A program made the translations under genes and the position numbers. This document shows, piece after piece, positions 1 to 6,439 of a DNA stretch of 10,575 nucleotides. The stretch is from Rhodospirillales bacterium (lineage in GTDB: Bacteria > Pseudomonadota > Alphaproteobacteria > Rhodospirillales > Magnetospirillaceae): NCBI GenBank assembly GCA_030040955.1, contig JASHSH010000192.1, positions 1 through 10,575 of the forward strand, in the 5' to 3' direction. Each line of letters starts with the position of its first letter. Position 1 is the stretch's first letter. Below the pieces are notes generated by a model. That model made no database searches. It was not told the DNA's origin and saw nothing but the letters and a program-made list of their open reading frames with translations.

Positions 1-797
1 TGGCGCAGTATCCATTCCGCGGCCTCGCCCACGCTGGTCGCGCGGCCCGATCCGATATTGAACGCGCCTTGCCCGATTTCGGCGGCGTTCAGCAGCGCGA
101 CGATGGCGGCGCCGAAATCTTCGCCGTAGATCACGTCGCGCGCAACCGACGCACTGCCCCAGACCTCGAACGGATCGGCTCCGTCCACCGCCTTGCGAAT
201 CAGGGCGGGGATGAAATTCGCCGTCGCCGGATCGAAGCGGGCGAAGGGCCCGTAGATATTCGCCGGCCGCGCGATCACGATCTCCATCCCCGTCTTGGCC
301 TGCCAGAAGTCGCACAGCTTCTCGGCCGCGCGCTTGGCCCAGCCGATGCCGAGATAGGCCGGCGGCGGATCGAGGTTCCAGTCTAGATCCGCCTCGCGCA
401 GCGCACCCACGCGGTCGGGATAGACGGTGGCCGAACTCACATAGACCGCGCGCGCGACCTTGGCATCGGCGAGGGCCTGGAGCAGTTGCGCGTCGATGAC
501 GATATTGTCGGTGACCTGGAGGCCCGCCGCGCCCGCCGCCTGCCCCGCCCCGGCGCTGACCGCGGCGGCGAGCACGGCCGCGTGGCAACCCTTCGCCGCG
601 GCGGCGCAATCCTCGGCCCGGCGCAGATCGGCGCGGAGATAGGTCAGGCGCGGATCGGCGAGAAAGCAGCCCGCATCGCCGCGATGGGTGGCGCGCACGC
701 GCAGGCTCGGACTGGCGGCGAGGAGAGCGCGCACAGTGTTCGAGCCGGCCAAGCCCGCGCCGCCCGCGACCAGCACCAGTTTGCCGTCAAGATGCAT
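1..797 (-). CDS. NAD-dependent epimerase/dehydratase, extended SDR (partial, C-terminus off the left edge)
   Basis: I translated this from the minus strand; the frame is open from ATG at 797 to the window edge, giving 265 residues. It shows an N-terminal Rossmann nucleotide loop GGAGLAG (residues 12-18), a mid-domain VYVSSATVYP (118-127) with the usual active-site serines, and the sugar-SDR signature RPANIYGP (177-184) followed by VWGS (212-215). This makes it an NAD(P)-dependent nucleotide-sugar epimerase, reductase or dehydratase acting in the cytoplasm; the substrate is not readable. The segment around the catalytic lysine is YLGIGWAKR (148-156). Lys155 is present, but the residue four before it is Ile, not Tyr, the same departure as in the two other SDRs at 5390-6385 and 3901-4875. 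No clear Shine-Dalgarno precedes the ATG, but no better in-frame start is visible. It is read divergently from the nucleotidyltransferase at 977. The family is sure, the exact reaction is not. Confidence 0.85.
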   Translation of the reverse strand, partial: MHLDGKLVLVAGGAGLAGSNTVRALLAASPSLRVRATHRGDAGCFLADPRLTYLRADLRRAEDCAAAAKGCHAAVLAAAVSAGAGQAAGAAGLQVTDNIVIDAQLLQALADAKVARAVYVSSATVYPDRVGALREADLDWNLDPPPAYLGIGWAKRAAEKLCDFWQAKTGMEIVIARPANIYGPFARFDPATANFIPALIRKAVDGADPFEVWGSASVARDVIYGEDFGAAIVALLNAAEIGQGAFNIGSGRATSVGEAAEWILR

Positions 798-820
798 GAA
801 AGCGCGATCGAAGCGGGCGC

Positions 821-834
821 GCCGCCCGGGCGGC
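821..834. other. 14-bp perfect GC palindrome upstream of the partial SDR
   Basis: GCCGCCCGGGCGGC reads the same on both strands and lies 24 bp upstream of the SDR start at 797, in the 179-bp divergent spacer. It could be an operator or a leader hairpin. Short GC palindromes also arise by chance in DNA this GC-rich, so this is a weak call. Confidence 0.25.
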
Positions 835-947
835 GGCTTCCGCGATTTCCGGTTTCTGCCTAACCTGCCGGCCGGATCGCCGCGACGGAGGGGCGCGCAT
901 CGATGCGCATGATGGGGCCGCGACTCGGGCCAGGCAAGACGGAACGC

Positions 948-964
948 GCCGCGCCCGGCGCGGC
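948..964 (+). other. Small GC hairpin just upstream of the nucleotidyltransferase start
   Basis: GCCGCGC (948-954) pairs with GCGCGGC (958-964) across a 3-nt loop, ending 12 nt before the GTG start at 977. In the mRNA it would sit beside the ribosome binding region (a weak GGGCGGG at 968-974) and could dampen initiation. Function is inferred only from position. Confidence 0.2.
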
Positions 965-976
965 CACGGGCGGGCA

Positions 977-1669
977 GTGACCGCGGCGCCCGTGCAATGC
1001 GCGATCCTGGTCGGCGGGCGCGGCTCGCGCCTCGGCGCGCTGACCGAAACGGTGCCCAAGCCGCTGCTCGAAGTGGCGGGCCGGCCGTTCCTGCATCACC
1101 TGCTCGACCGGATCCTCGCCCAGGGCAAGACGCGCATCCTGCTGCTCGCCGGCTATCTCGGCGAGCGCTTCGCGCCGACGGCGGCGGAATATTCGACCCG
1201 CTGCGAGATCGATTGCCTGGTGGAGGCGCAAGCGCTGGGCACCGCCGGCGCGCTCCTTCACGCGCGCGCGCGGCTGGACGAGAATTTCTTGCTGCTCAAC
1301 GGGGACACGCTGTTCGACATCCCGCTCGACGCGCTCGCCCGGATGGACGCGCCCGAGCCATGGCTGGGGCGGATCGCGCTGCGCAAGCTCGCCGACGGAT
1401 CGCGTTCGGGCGCGGTGGAATTCGATGGCACGCGCATCCGCGCCTTCCGCGAGCGCGGGCACGCCGGGCCGGCGCTGGTCAATGGCGGGGTCTATCTGCT
1501 GCGGCGCGCGGTGCTGGATCGCATCGAGGCGGGCCAGAATTCGCTCGAGCGCGACCTGTTTCCCGCTCTGGCGAAGGCGGGGCTGCTGCAAGGTATCGCG
1601 CTCGAAGGCTACTTCGTCGATATCGGCGTGCCGGCCGACCTGGCCCGCGCGGACAAGGAGCTGGGGTGA
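977..1669 (+). CDS. hddC: HddC-like sugar-1-phosphate nucleotidyltransferase (probably D-glycero-alpha-D-manno-heptose-1-phosphate guanylyltransferase)
   Basis: This 230-residue protein is the usual length for HddC-type enzymes. It is a single-domain nucleotidyltransferase that joins an NTP to a sugar-1-phosphate, releasing pyrophosphate. Visible landmarks are the nucleotide loop GGRGSRLG (13-20), PKP (27-29), EAQALGTAGAL (83-93), the metal-binding LLNGD (Asp110), VNGGVY (168-173), the SLERDLFP segment (189-196) and FVDIGVPADL (213-222). The NGDTLFDI and VDIGVPADL segments resemble HddC rather than the longer mannose-1-phosphate guanylyltransferases; GTP and heptose specificity is inferred from that and from the HddA-like kinase nearby. 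The start is GTG at 977; a second GTG at 992 is possible, and no in-frame ATG lies upstream. It is on the opposite strand from the main operon and converges on the kinase gene. Other sugar-1-phosphate substrates cannot be excluded. Confidence 0.82.
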   Translation: MTAAPVQCAILVGGRGSRLGALTETVPKPLLEVAGRPFLHHLLDRILAQGKTRILLLAGYLGERFAPTAAEYSTRCEIDCLVEAQALGTAGALLHARARLDENFLLLNGDTLFDIPLDALARMDAPEPWLGRIALRKLADGSRSGAVEFDGTRIRAFRERGHAGPALVNGGVYLLRRAVLDRIEAGQNSLERDLFPALAKAGLLQGIALEGYFVDIGVPADLARADKELG

Positions 1670-1703
1670 AGGAGTCGGGGACGATGCGATGGAAGTCATC
1701 GAG

Positions 1704-1816
1704 CCCCCCACCCCTGCCCCTCCCGCGCGAGTGGGGGAGGGGAATCTTCCTGCCTGCGCGCCCCCTCCCCTTTCACGGGGAGATCGACGCATGCGTCGAT
1801 GGGCGGGGTGGGGTGA
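1704..1816. repeat. Nested multi-hairpin intergenic element (REP/MITE-like) between convergent genes
   Basis: The spacer between the convergent nucleotidyltransferase and kinase genes is almost filled by symmetric sequence. Outer arms CCCCACCCCTGCCC (1706-1719) and GGGCGGGGTGGGG (1801-1813) are inverted with one bulged base. Inside are three further structures: CCCCTCCC/GGGAGGGG (1717-1724 with 1735-1742), CTCCCC/GGGGAG (1765-1770 with 1777-1782, 6-nt loop), and the perfect 18-bp palindrome ATCGACGCATGCGTCGAT (1783-1800). Such C-rich/G-rich hairpin blocks are common as dispersed extragenic repeats in GC-rich proteobacteria. It probably also ends transcription from both sides or protects mRNA 3' ends. 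No target-site duplication was identified. Confidence 0.7.
1717..1742. terminator. Candidate bidirectional terminator hairpin
   Basis: An 8-bp all-GC-rich stem, CCCCTCCC (1717-1724) with GGGAGGGG (1735-1742), and a 10-nt loop lies 48 nt after the nucleotidyltransferase stop. There is no clear T-tract on either strand, so intrinsic termination is a guess based on stem strength and position between convergent genes. Confidence 0.35.
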
Positions 1817-1855
1817 GGTGACGTGCCGATGCGCCCGACCCTAGCCGCCCGCGGC

Positions 1856-2851
1856 CTAATCCGTCCCGTTATAGACGATCGTGGTGCCGATATCGTCGAA
1901 GGCGATCGGCACGCAAAGGAAGTCGCGCAGCGCGCGCTTGAGCAGCGCCTGGCCCTCCTCGGGCACGTAGAACAGCAGGAAGCCCGAGCTGCCCGCGCCG
2001 AGCAGCTTGCCCCCCAGCGCGCCGGCGGCGATCGCGGTCATGTAGATGTCGTTGATGCGGGCCGACGAGACCGAGGGGGCAAGTTCGCGCTTCAGCCGCC
2101 AAGTCTCGTCGAGCAGGCGGCCGAAATCGTGGATGTCGCCCGCGCGCAGGATCTCGGCCGCCTCGTCCACCATCGCATGCATGCGCCGCACCTGGGCCTC
2201 GCGCGCGGCGAGGTTGGCGATGGTCTCCTTCGCCACCGTGGAGGAGAGCCGGTCGGCGCCGGTGTAGAACAGCAGCAGCCCGCGCTCGAGCCGCGCCTTG
2301 CGCTCGGGCGCGATCGCCAGCGGCTCGACCGCGATCCTGCCGTCGGTGGCGAAGCGGATCACGTTCAGCCCGCCGCAGGCGCAGGCCATCTGGTCCTGCG
2401 AGCCGACGCTGTCCTTGAGATGGTTCTGCTCGAGGTCGATGGCGGCGAGGCCGATCTCGTAGTTGGTCATCGGCGCCCCGCGCAGCACCGAAAGCGTGTT
2501 GATCAGCCCGACCGCGAAGGCGGAGCTGGAGCCGATGCCGGTGCGCGCCGGCAGATCGCCCTGGTGGTGCAGCTCGATCCCGCGCGAATCGTCGAACCCC
2601 ATGAACGGCAGGCCCGCGCGCACCGCCGGGTGGAGAATTTCCGCGATCGCGTTCACCGTCTCGATATGCGACCAGACGATGCGGTGGCGGTTGCTGAAGA
2701 AGGGCGGCAGGAAGCGCCCGGTGATGTAGCAATATTTGTTGATCGCGGTGGACAGCACCGCGCCGCCGTTCCTCAGGTACCAGGCCGGATAGTCGCTGCC
2801 GCCGCCGAAGAAGGAGACGCGAAACGGCGTGCGCGAGATCACCAGCGACAT
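1856..2851 (-). CDS. hddA: GHMP-family sugar kinase, HddA-like (probable D-glycero-D-manno-heptose-7-phosphate kinase)
   Basis: This 331-residue cytoplasmic kinase would phosphorylate the anomeric position of a sugar with ATP. All three GHMP motifs are visible: the N-terminal SRTPFRVSFFGGGSDYP (6-22), the ATP-binding PARTGIGSSSAFAVGL (101-116), and the C-terminal GGKLLGAGSSGFLLFY (280-295). KDSVGSQDQMACACGG (146-161) carries the candidate catalytic Asp153. The N-terminal 'PFRVSFFGGGSD' and the 'GSQDQ' segment are typical of the heptose-7-phosphate kinase/fucokinase-like branch rather than galactokinase or mevalonate kinases. The start ATG at 2851 has a GGGGGCG purine-rich stretch just upstream. 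It is the last gene of the minus-strand operon, 30 nt after the dehydratase, and ends in front of the hairpin element. The paired HddC-like gene supports heptose as substrate, but no GmhA or GmhB is seen here. Confidence 0.85.
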   Translation of the reverse strand: MSLVISRTPFRVSFFGGGSDYPAWYLRNGGAVLSTAINKYCYITGRFLPPFFSNRHRIVWSHIETVNAIAEILHPAVRAGLPFMGFDDSRGIELHHQGDLPARTGIGSSSAFAVGLINTLSVLRGAPMTNYEIGLAAIDLEQNHLKDSVGSQDQMACACGGLNVIRFATDGRIAVEPLAIAPERKARLERGLLLFYTGADRLSSTVAKETIANLAAREAQVRRMHAMVDEAAEILRAGDIHDFGRLLDETWRLKRELAPSVSSARINDIYMTAIAAGALGGKLLGAGSSGFLLFYVPEEGQALLKRALRDFLCVPIAFDDIGTTIVYNGTD

Positions 2852-2881
2852 GCTTCGCGCCCCCGCGCCCCCGGGTCCGGC

Positions 2882-3904
2882 TCAGCGCACCAGGAAGCGG
2901 CCGCCCTCGGCCGCGACGCGGGCGCGCCAATAGTCGAGCAGGTCGCGCATGGTCTGCTGGAAGGGAATCTCGGGCCGCCAGCCGGTATGGGCGGCGAATT
3001 TCGCCGTGTTGGGCACCTGGAGGTCGGCGTCCAGCGGGCGCAGCCGGTTGGCATCCATGCGAACCTGGATCGAACCGCCGCGCGGCGATAACGCAAGCAG
3101 CGCGTCGAGTATCTCGCGCACCGTGCAGCTATGGTCGCCGCCGATATTGTAGTAGGCGCCGGGCCGGGGATCGACGGTGACCAGCATGTGATAGGCGCGC
3201 ACCGCGTCGCGCACGTCGGCCACCGTGCGCAGCGATTCGAGATTGCCGGTCAGCAGCACCGGCGGGATCAGGTCGCGCTCGATCAGCGCGATCTGCTTGG
3301 CGAACGAGGATTCGGCGAACACGTCGCCGCGCCGGGGCCCGGTATGGGTGAACATGCGCGTGGTCATCACCGTCATCCCGAAGGCCTCGGCGTAGTAGCG
3401 CCCGACCAGATCGGTGCCGACCTTGCTGATGGCGTAGGGCGAGGCGGGATGGAACGGGCATTCCTCGTCGATCGGCAGGCGCTCGCGGGGGACGCGGCCG
3501 AACACCTCGGACGAGGCGCAGACATGGATGATCGCCCTGGGCGCCAGGCTGCGCAGCGCGTCGAGCACCCGCACCGTGCCCTGGACGTTGGTGTCGAGCG
3601 TATCGAGCGGGGATTCGAAGCTGGTGCGCGGAAAGCTCTGCGCGGCGAGGTGGAAGACATAGTCGGGCAGACACTTGCTGACCACATCCTGGATGGAGAG
3701 CGTGTCGCGCAAGTCCCCGTAGAGCAGGAACACGCGGTCCTTGCGGTTGATGCGGTCCATCAGCCCGGCCAGGTTGTCGAGCGGACTGCGCCAACGGTAC
3801 ATGCCGAAGATTTCCCAGTCCGTCCTGGCCAGCAGATGCTCGGCGAGATGCGAGCCCACCATGCCGGTGATGCCGGTGATCAGGGCGCGGCGCGGCGCGC
3901 TCAT
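2882..3904 (-). CDS. GDP-sugar 4,6-dehydratase, Gmd/DmhA-like extended SDR
   Basis: 340 residues, starting at ATG 3904; this start gives MSAPRRAL followed at once by the Rossmann loop TGITGMVGS (10-18). The canonical dehydratase active site is present: CASSEVFG (129-136, with Ser132 and Glu133) and SPYAISK (155-161, Tyr157 and Lys161). HLAAQSFP (85-92) and TRMFTHTGPRRGDVF (182-196) are typical of GDP-mannose 4,6-dehydratases and their GDP-heptose relatives. The enzyme would oxidise C4, eliminate water across C5-C6 and give a GDP-4-keto-6-deoxy sugar. The upstream SDR stop overlaps this start by 4 nt (ATGA), implying translational coupling. The adjacent HddA-like kinase makes GDP-D-glycero-alpha-D-manno-heptose a plausible substrate (as for DmhA), but GDP-mannose is equally possible from sequence alone. 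This is the only SDR in the window with an intact Tyr-x3-Lys pair. Confidence 0.88.
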   Translation of the reverse strand: MSAPRRALITGITGMVGSHLAEHLLARTDWEIFGMYRWRSPLDNLAGLMDRINRKDRVFLLYGDLRDTLSIQDVVSKCLPDYVFHLAAQSFPRTSFESPLDTLDTNVQGTVRVLDALRSLAPRAIIHVCASSEVFGRVPRERLPIDEECPFHPASPYAISKVGTDLVGRYYAEAFGMTVMTTRMFTHTGPRRGDVFAESSFAKQIALIERDLIPPVLLTGNLESLRTVADVRDAVRAYHMLVTVDPRPGAYYNIGGDHSCTVREILDALLALSPRGGSIQVRMDANRLRPLDADLQVPNTAKFAAHTGWRPEIPFQQTMRDLLDYWRARVAAEGGRFLVR

Positions 3905-4875
3905 GACGCCAGCGCCCAGGGATTGGCGCGCAGCCAGGCCAACGTGCGCCGGATGCCCTCCTCGAGCGTCACCTTGGCCTCGAAGCCGAGCAGGTCGCGC
4001 GCCTTGGCGTTCGACATCGGCCGGCGCGCGATGGTGCGCGGCTTGGCCGCGTCGTAGACCACCTCGGCGTCGGCGAAGCCGTCGACCGCGATGGCGGCGT
4101 CGAGAATCTGGCGCACGCTCACGTCGCGGCCCGAGCAGATGTTGAGCGCCAGGAACGGAAGCTCGGTGCGGAAGGCGGCGATCAGCCCGTCGACGAACTC
4201 GTCGATGTAGATGAGGTCGCGCTCGTCCAACCCCGAGCCCCAGACCTGGATCGGCTGCTGGCGCTCGGCGACGCGGCGGATCTGCGCGGCGGTGACGTGC
4301 GAGGTGCGCAGGTCGAATTTGTCGTGCGGGCCGTAGACGTTGCTCGGGCGGATGACGACCGTGGGCATCGGATCGGAAATCTTCTCGGCGTAGGTGCGGC
4401 AGAGAATTTCGGCGTAGCGCTTCATCCAGGCGACCGCGTAATAGACGTCGGCCGGCTCGGCGCGGAACATCTCGTCCTCGGTCACCGGATGGTCGGTCGG
4501 CGGATAGGCGGCGCCCGAGCTCAGGAACAGGAACTTGCGCACCCGCTCCTCGTAGGCCGCTTCGAGCAGGTTGGTGTTGATCGCCACATTGGGCCCGACA
4601 TGCGACAGCGGCGCGTGCGCGATCACGGCCGCGCCTTGCGTGTTGGCGGCGGCGAGGAACACATAGTCGATGCCCTCGACCACGCGGGCGCAGTCGCCCG
4701 GCAGGCGCAGATCCGCGTGCACCCAATCGACCTCGCCGTCGTCCATCGCCGGGCGCTGGTTGTGCCAGGTCGCGCGCACCTGCGCGCCCATCGCGCGCAG
4801 CCGGCGCACCAGATGTCCGCCGATGAAGCCGGCCCCGCCGGCCACGAGGGCGTGGCTGCCGGCGAGATCAAGCAT
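3901..4875 (-). CDS. NAD-dependent epimerase/dehydratase-like extended SDR (atypical active site)
   Basis: 324 residues. The Rossmann loop GGAGFIG is at 13-19, a VHADL strand end at 52-56, FLFLSSGAAYP at 116-125, and the sugar-SDR signature RPSNVYGP at 176-183 followed by VWGSGLDERD (211-220). It belongs with GDP-fucose synthase-like and UDP-glucose 4-epimerase-like enzymes and probably acts on the keto-sugar made by the neighbouring dehydratase. The catalytic-lysine region reads YYAVAWMKR (145-153): Lys152 is present but the residue four before it is Val148, while two tyrosines sit six and seven residues before. It overlaps the cupin epimerase stop upstream by 8 nt and the dehydratase start downstream by 4 nt, so it is part of a coupled operon. 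A GGGGGC stretch before the ATG may serve as ribosome site. Epimerase versus 4-reductase cannot be decided here. Confidence 0.87.
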   Translation of the reverse strand: MLDLAGSHALVAGGAGFIGGHLVRRLRAMGAQVRATWHNQRPAMDDGEVDWVHADLRLPGDCARVVEGIDYVFLAAANTQGAAVIAHAPLSHVGPNVAINTNLLEAAYEERVRKFLFLSSGAAYPPTDHPVTEDEMFRAEPADVYYAVAWMKRYAEILCRTYAEKISDPMPTVVIRPSNVYGPHDKFDLRTSHVTAAQIRRVAERQQPIQVWGSGLDERDLIYIDEFVDGLIAAFRTELPFLALNICSGRDVSVRQILDAAIAVDGFADAEVVYDAAKPRTIARRPMSNAKARDLLGFEAKVTLEEGIRRTLAWLRANPWALAS

Positions 4876-5386
4876 CGGGCTTGCCCCCGTCGCGCGCCGA
4901 CAGGATCGGATCCTCGATCGGCCAGGCGATCCTAAGCTCGGGGTCGTTCCACATCAGGGTGAATTGGCCGGGGCGGTCGTAATAGCTGGTCTGCTTGTAG
5001 TGGAACATCGCGCGCTCGGAAAGCACCAGATGTCCGTTGCCGAACCGGGGCGGGATCAGCACCTGCTGCCGGTTCTTCTCGTTGAGCGTGAAGGCGCGCC
5101 ACTGGCGGTATTGCCGCGCGGCGGGATCGTTGTTCACCACGACCAGGTAGAACTCGCCGATCAGGCAGGAGACCAGCTTCCAGGTGGTCTGGTCGCCGTG
5201 CAGGCCGCGCAGCACGTTGCGCCGCGAGACCGAGATGTCGTCCTGCACGAAATCCTGGTCGATGCCGGCGGCGCGGTAGAGCTCGCGGTTGTAGGTCTCG
5301 ACGTACTCGCCGCGGAAGTCGCGGAAGATGGTCGGCGGCGTGACCAGCCTGACCCCGGCGAGCCCGGTCTCCTCGACCTTGAGCAT
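4868..5386 (-). CDS. RmlC-like dTDP/NDP-4-keto-sugar 3,5-epimerase family protein (cupin)
   Basis: 172 residues, slightly shorter than the usual RmlC (about 180). Family landmarks in order: FRDFRGEYVETYN (21-33), QDDISVSRRNVLRGLH (48-63) with the catalytic base His63, Lys70, NEKNRQQVLIPPRFGNGH (102-119), FHYKQTSYY (128-136) with candidate acid Tyr130, and WNDPELRIAWP (146-156) with Asp148 of the His-Asp pair. It would epimerise C3 and/or C5 of a 4-keto-6-deoxy nucleotide sugar. The neighbouring Gmd-like dehydratase suggests a GDP-sugar substrate, as in the Campylobacter heptose pathway, rather than dTDP-glucose; no RmlA/B/D is present. Differences from classical RmlC are the strand LVVVNNDP (81-88) where 'DVAVDLR' is usual and GNGHLVLS where 'HGFxVLS' is usual, which may limit it to one epimerisation. 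AGGA lies 10 nt before the ATG, and the preceding SDR stop is 3 nt away. Confidence 0.87.
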   Translation of the reverse strand: MLKVEETGLAGVRLVTPPTIFRDFRGEYVETYNRELYRAAGIDQDFVQDDISVSRRNVLRGLHGDQTTWKLVSCLIGEFYLVVVNNDPAARQYRQWRAFTLNEKNRQQVLIPPRFGNGHLVLSERAMFHYKQTSYYDRPGQFTLMWNDPELRIAWPIEDPILSARDGGKPDA

Positions 5387-5389
5387 GGC

Positions 5390-6385
5390 TCACGCGTCCT
5401 GGGCGAAATAATTGTGGCGGAGCCGGTATTCGGCGCGGTGCGCGGCATACCAGTCCCAGGTCGCCGCCAGGCCCTGGCGCAGCGTGGTGCCGGGCGCGTA
5501 GCCGATCCATTCGCGGGCGCGCGAAATGTCCATCACCCGGCGCGGGAAGCCCGCCGATTTCGAGGCGTCGAATTCGTATTCGAAGGGCGTGACCCGGGAG
5601 AGCGTCTCGACCAGTTCGCGGATCGTCACGCCGGTCCCGCTGCCGAGATTGACGAAGCTGCCGCGCGTGCCGTGGTGCAGGGCGAGGATCACGCCTTCGG
5701 CCACGTCGGCGCTGTAGGCGAAGTCGCGCACCGCGCTGCCGTCGCCCCACACGCGCAGGGGACTTTCGCCCGCCGCGATGCGCGCCATCAGCGACGGCAC
5801 CACCATCGCGTTGTCGGGATCGAAATTGTCGCCCGGACCGTAGACGTTGCACGGGCGGACGATGGCGAAGTTCTCGGCCCCGTACTGGATGCGATAGGCC
5901 TCGATCTGCATCTCGGCCATGCGCTTGGCCCAGCCGGGAAACATGTCCATCGGGGGCGCGGCGGTTTCGCTGTCCTCCTCGCGGAAAATCTCGGCCGAGG
6001 AATAGGCGCCGATCGAGCTGGTGTAGACCAGCTTGCGCACCCGGTTGCGCCGCGCGGCCTCGAGCAGATTCGTGTTCATCATCAGGAGCGGCACGAAGAA
6101 GCTGGCGGGCTTGCTCTTGGTGACCTCGATCGAGCCCTTGATGCCGGCCAGGTGGAACACGAAATCGGCCTCGCGCGTGGCCTCGAGGCAGAAGCCCAGA
6201 TCGGTCAGGTCGCCGCGCACATGCTCGGCGCGCGCATCGACCTCGATCCTGTCGAGCGAGACGCTTTTCGCCCGCGCGCCGGCGTCGCACAGGATGCGCA
6301 CCACCTCGCGGCCGATCAGCCCGGTGCCGCCGGTGATCAGCGCCGTCCGTCCGGCGAATTGGCGCAGGATCGAATCCTGGATCAT
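5390..6385 (-). CDS. NAD-dependent epimerase/dehydratase-like extended SDR (PGWAKR type, atypical active site)
   Basis: 331 residues. Rossmann loop GGTGLIG (19-25), VRGDLTD (56-62), FVFHLAGIKGS (75-85), YTSSIGAYS (121-129), the signature RPCNVYGPGDNFDP (177-190) and VWGDGSAVRDF (212-222) place it among nucleotide-sugar epimerases and reductases. The catalytic-lysine segment is MFPGWAKRMAEMQ (148-160); Lys154 is present, with Pro150 where Tyr is normally found. I recall a group of O-antigen-cluster SDRs with this PGWAKR form, so it may be a stable variant rather than a damaged enzyme. It follows the E1 beta gene by 54 nt, a gap with no recognisable site, and the cupin epimerase follows after 3 nt. 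No good Shine-Dalgarno precedes the ATG at 6385. Substrate is probably a keto-sugar intermediate of the same pathway; the reaction is unknown. Confidence 0.87.
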   Translation of the reverse strand: MIQDSILRQFAGRTALITGGTGLIGREVVRILCDAGARAKSVSLDRIEVDARAEHVRGDLTDLGFCLEATREADFVFHLAGIKGSIEVTKSKPASFFVPLLMMNTNLLEAARRNRVRKLVYTSSIGAYSSAEIFREEDSETAAPPMDMFPGWAKRMAEMQIEAYRIQYGAENFAIVRPCNVYGPGDNFDPDNAMVVPSLMARIAAGESPLRVWGDGSAVRDFAYSADVAEGVILALHHGTRGSFVNLGSGTGVTIRELVETLSRVTPFEYEFDASKSAGFPRRVMDISRAREWIGYAPGTTLRQGLAATWDWYAAHRAEYRLRHNYFAQDA

Positions 6386-6439
6386 GGCGCCGGCGGCCGG
6401 ACCGGACGCGATGGCGTGCGCGAGGGGCCGCCCATCGGC

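Noticed and set aside
860..1792. A 310-codon minus-strand open frame opposite the nucleotidyltransferase
   Set aside because: It is the mirror frame of a recognisable nucleotidyltransferase, and it runs through the hairpin element.
1823..3091. A 422-codon plus-strand open frame opposite the kinase and dehydratase
   Set aside because: It is antisense to the GHMP kinase with all three motifs intact. The composition is low-complexity Arg/Ala/Gly/Val and no start site or domain is credible.
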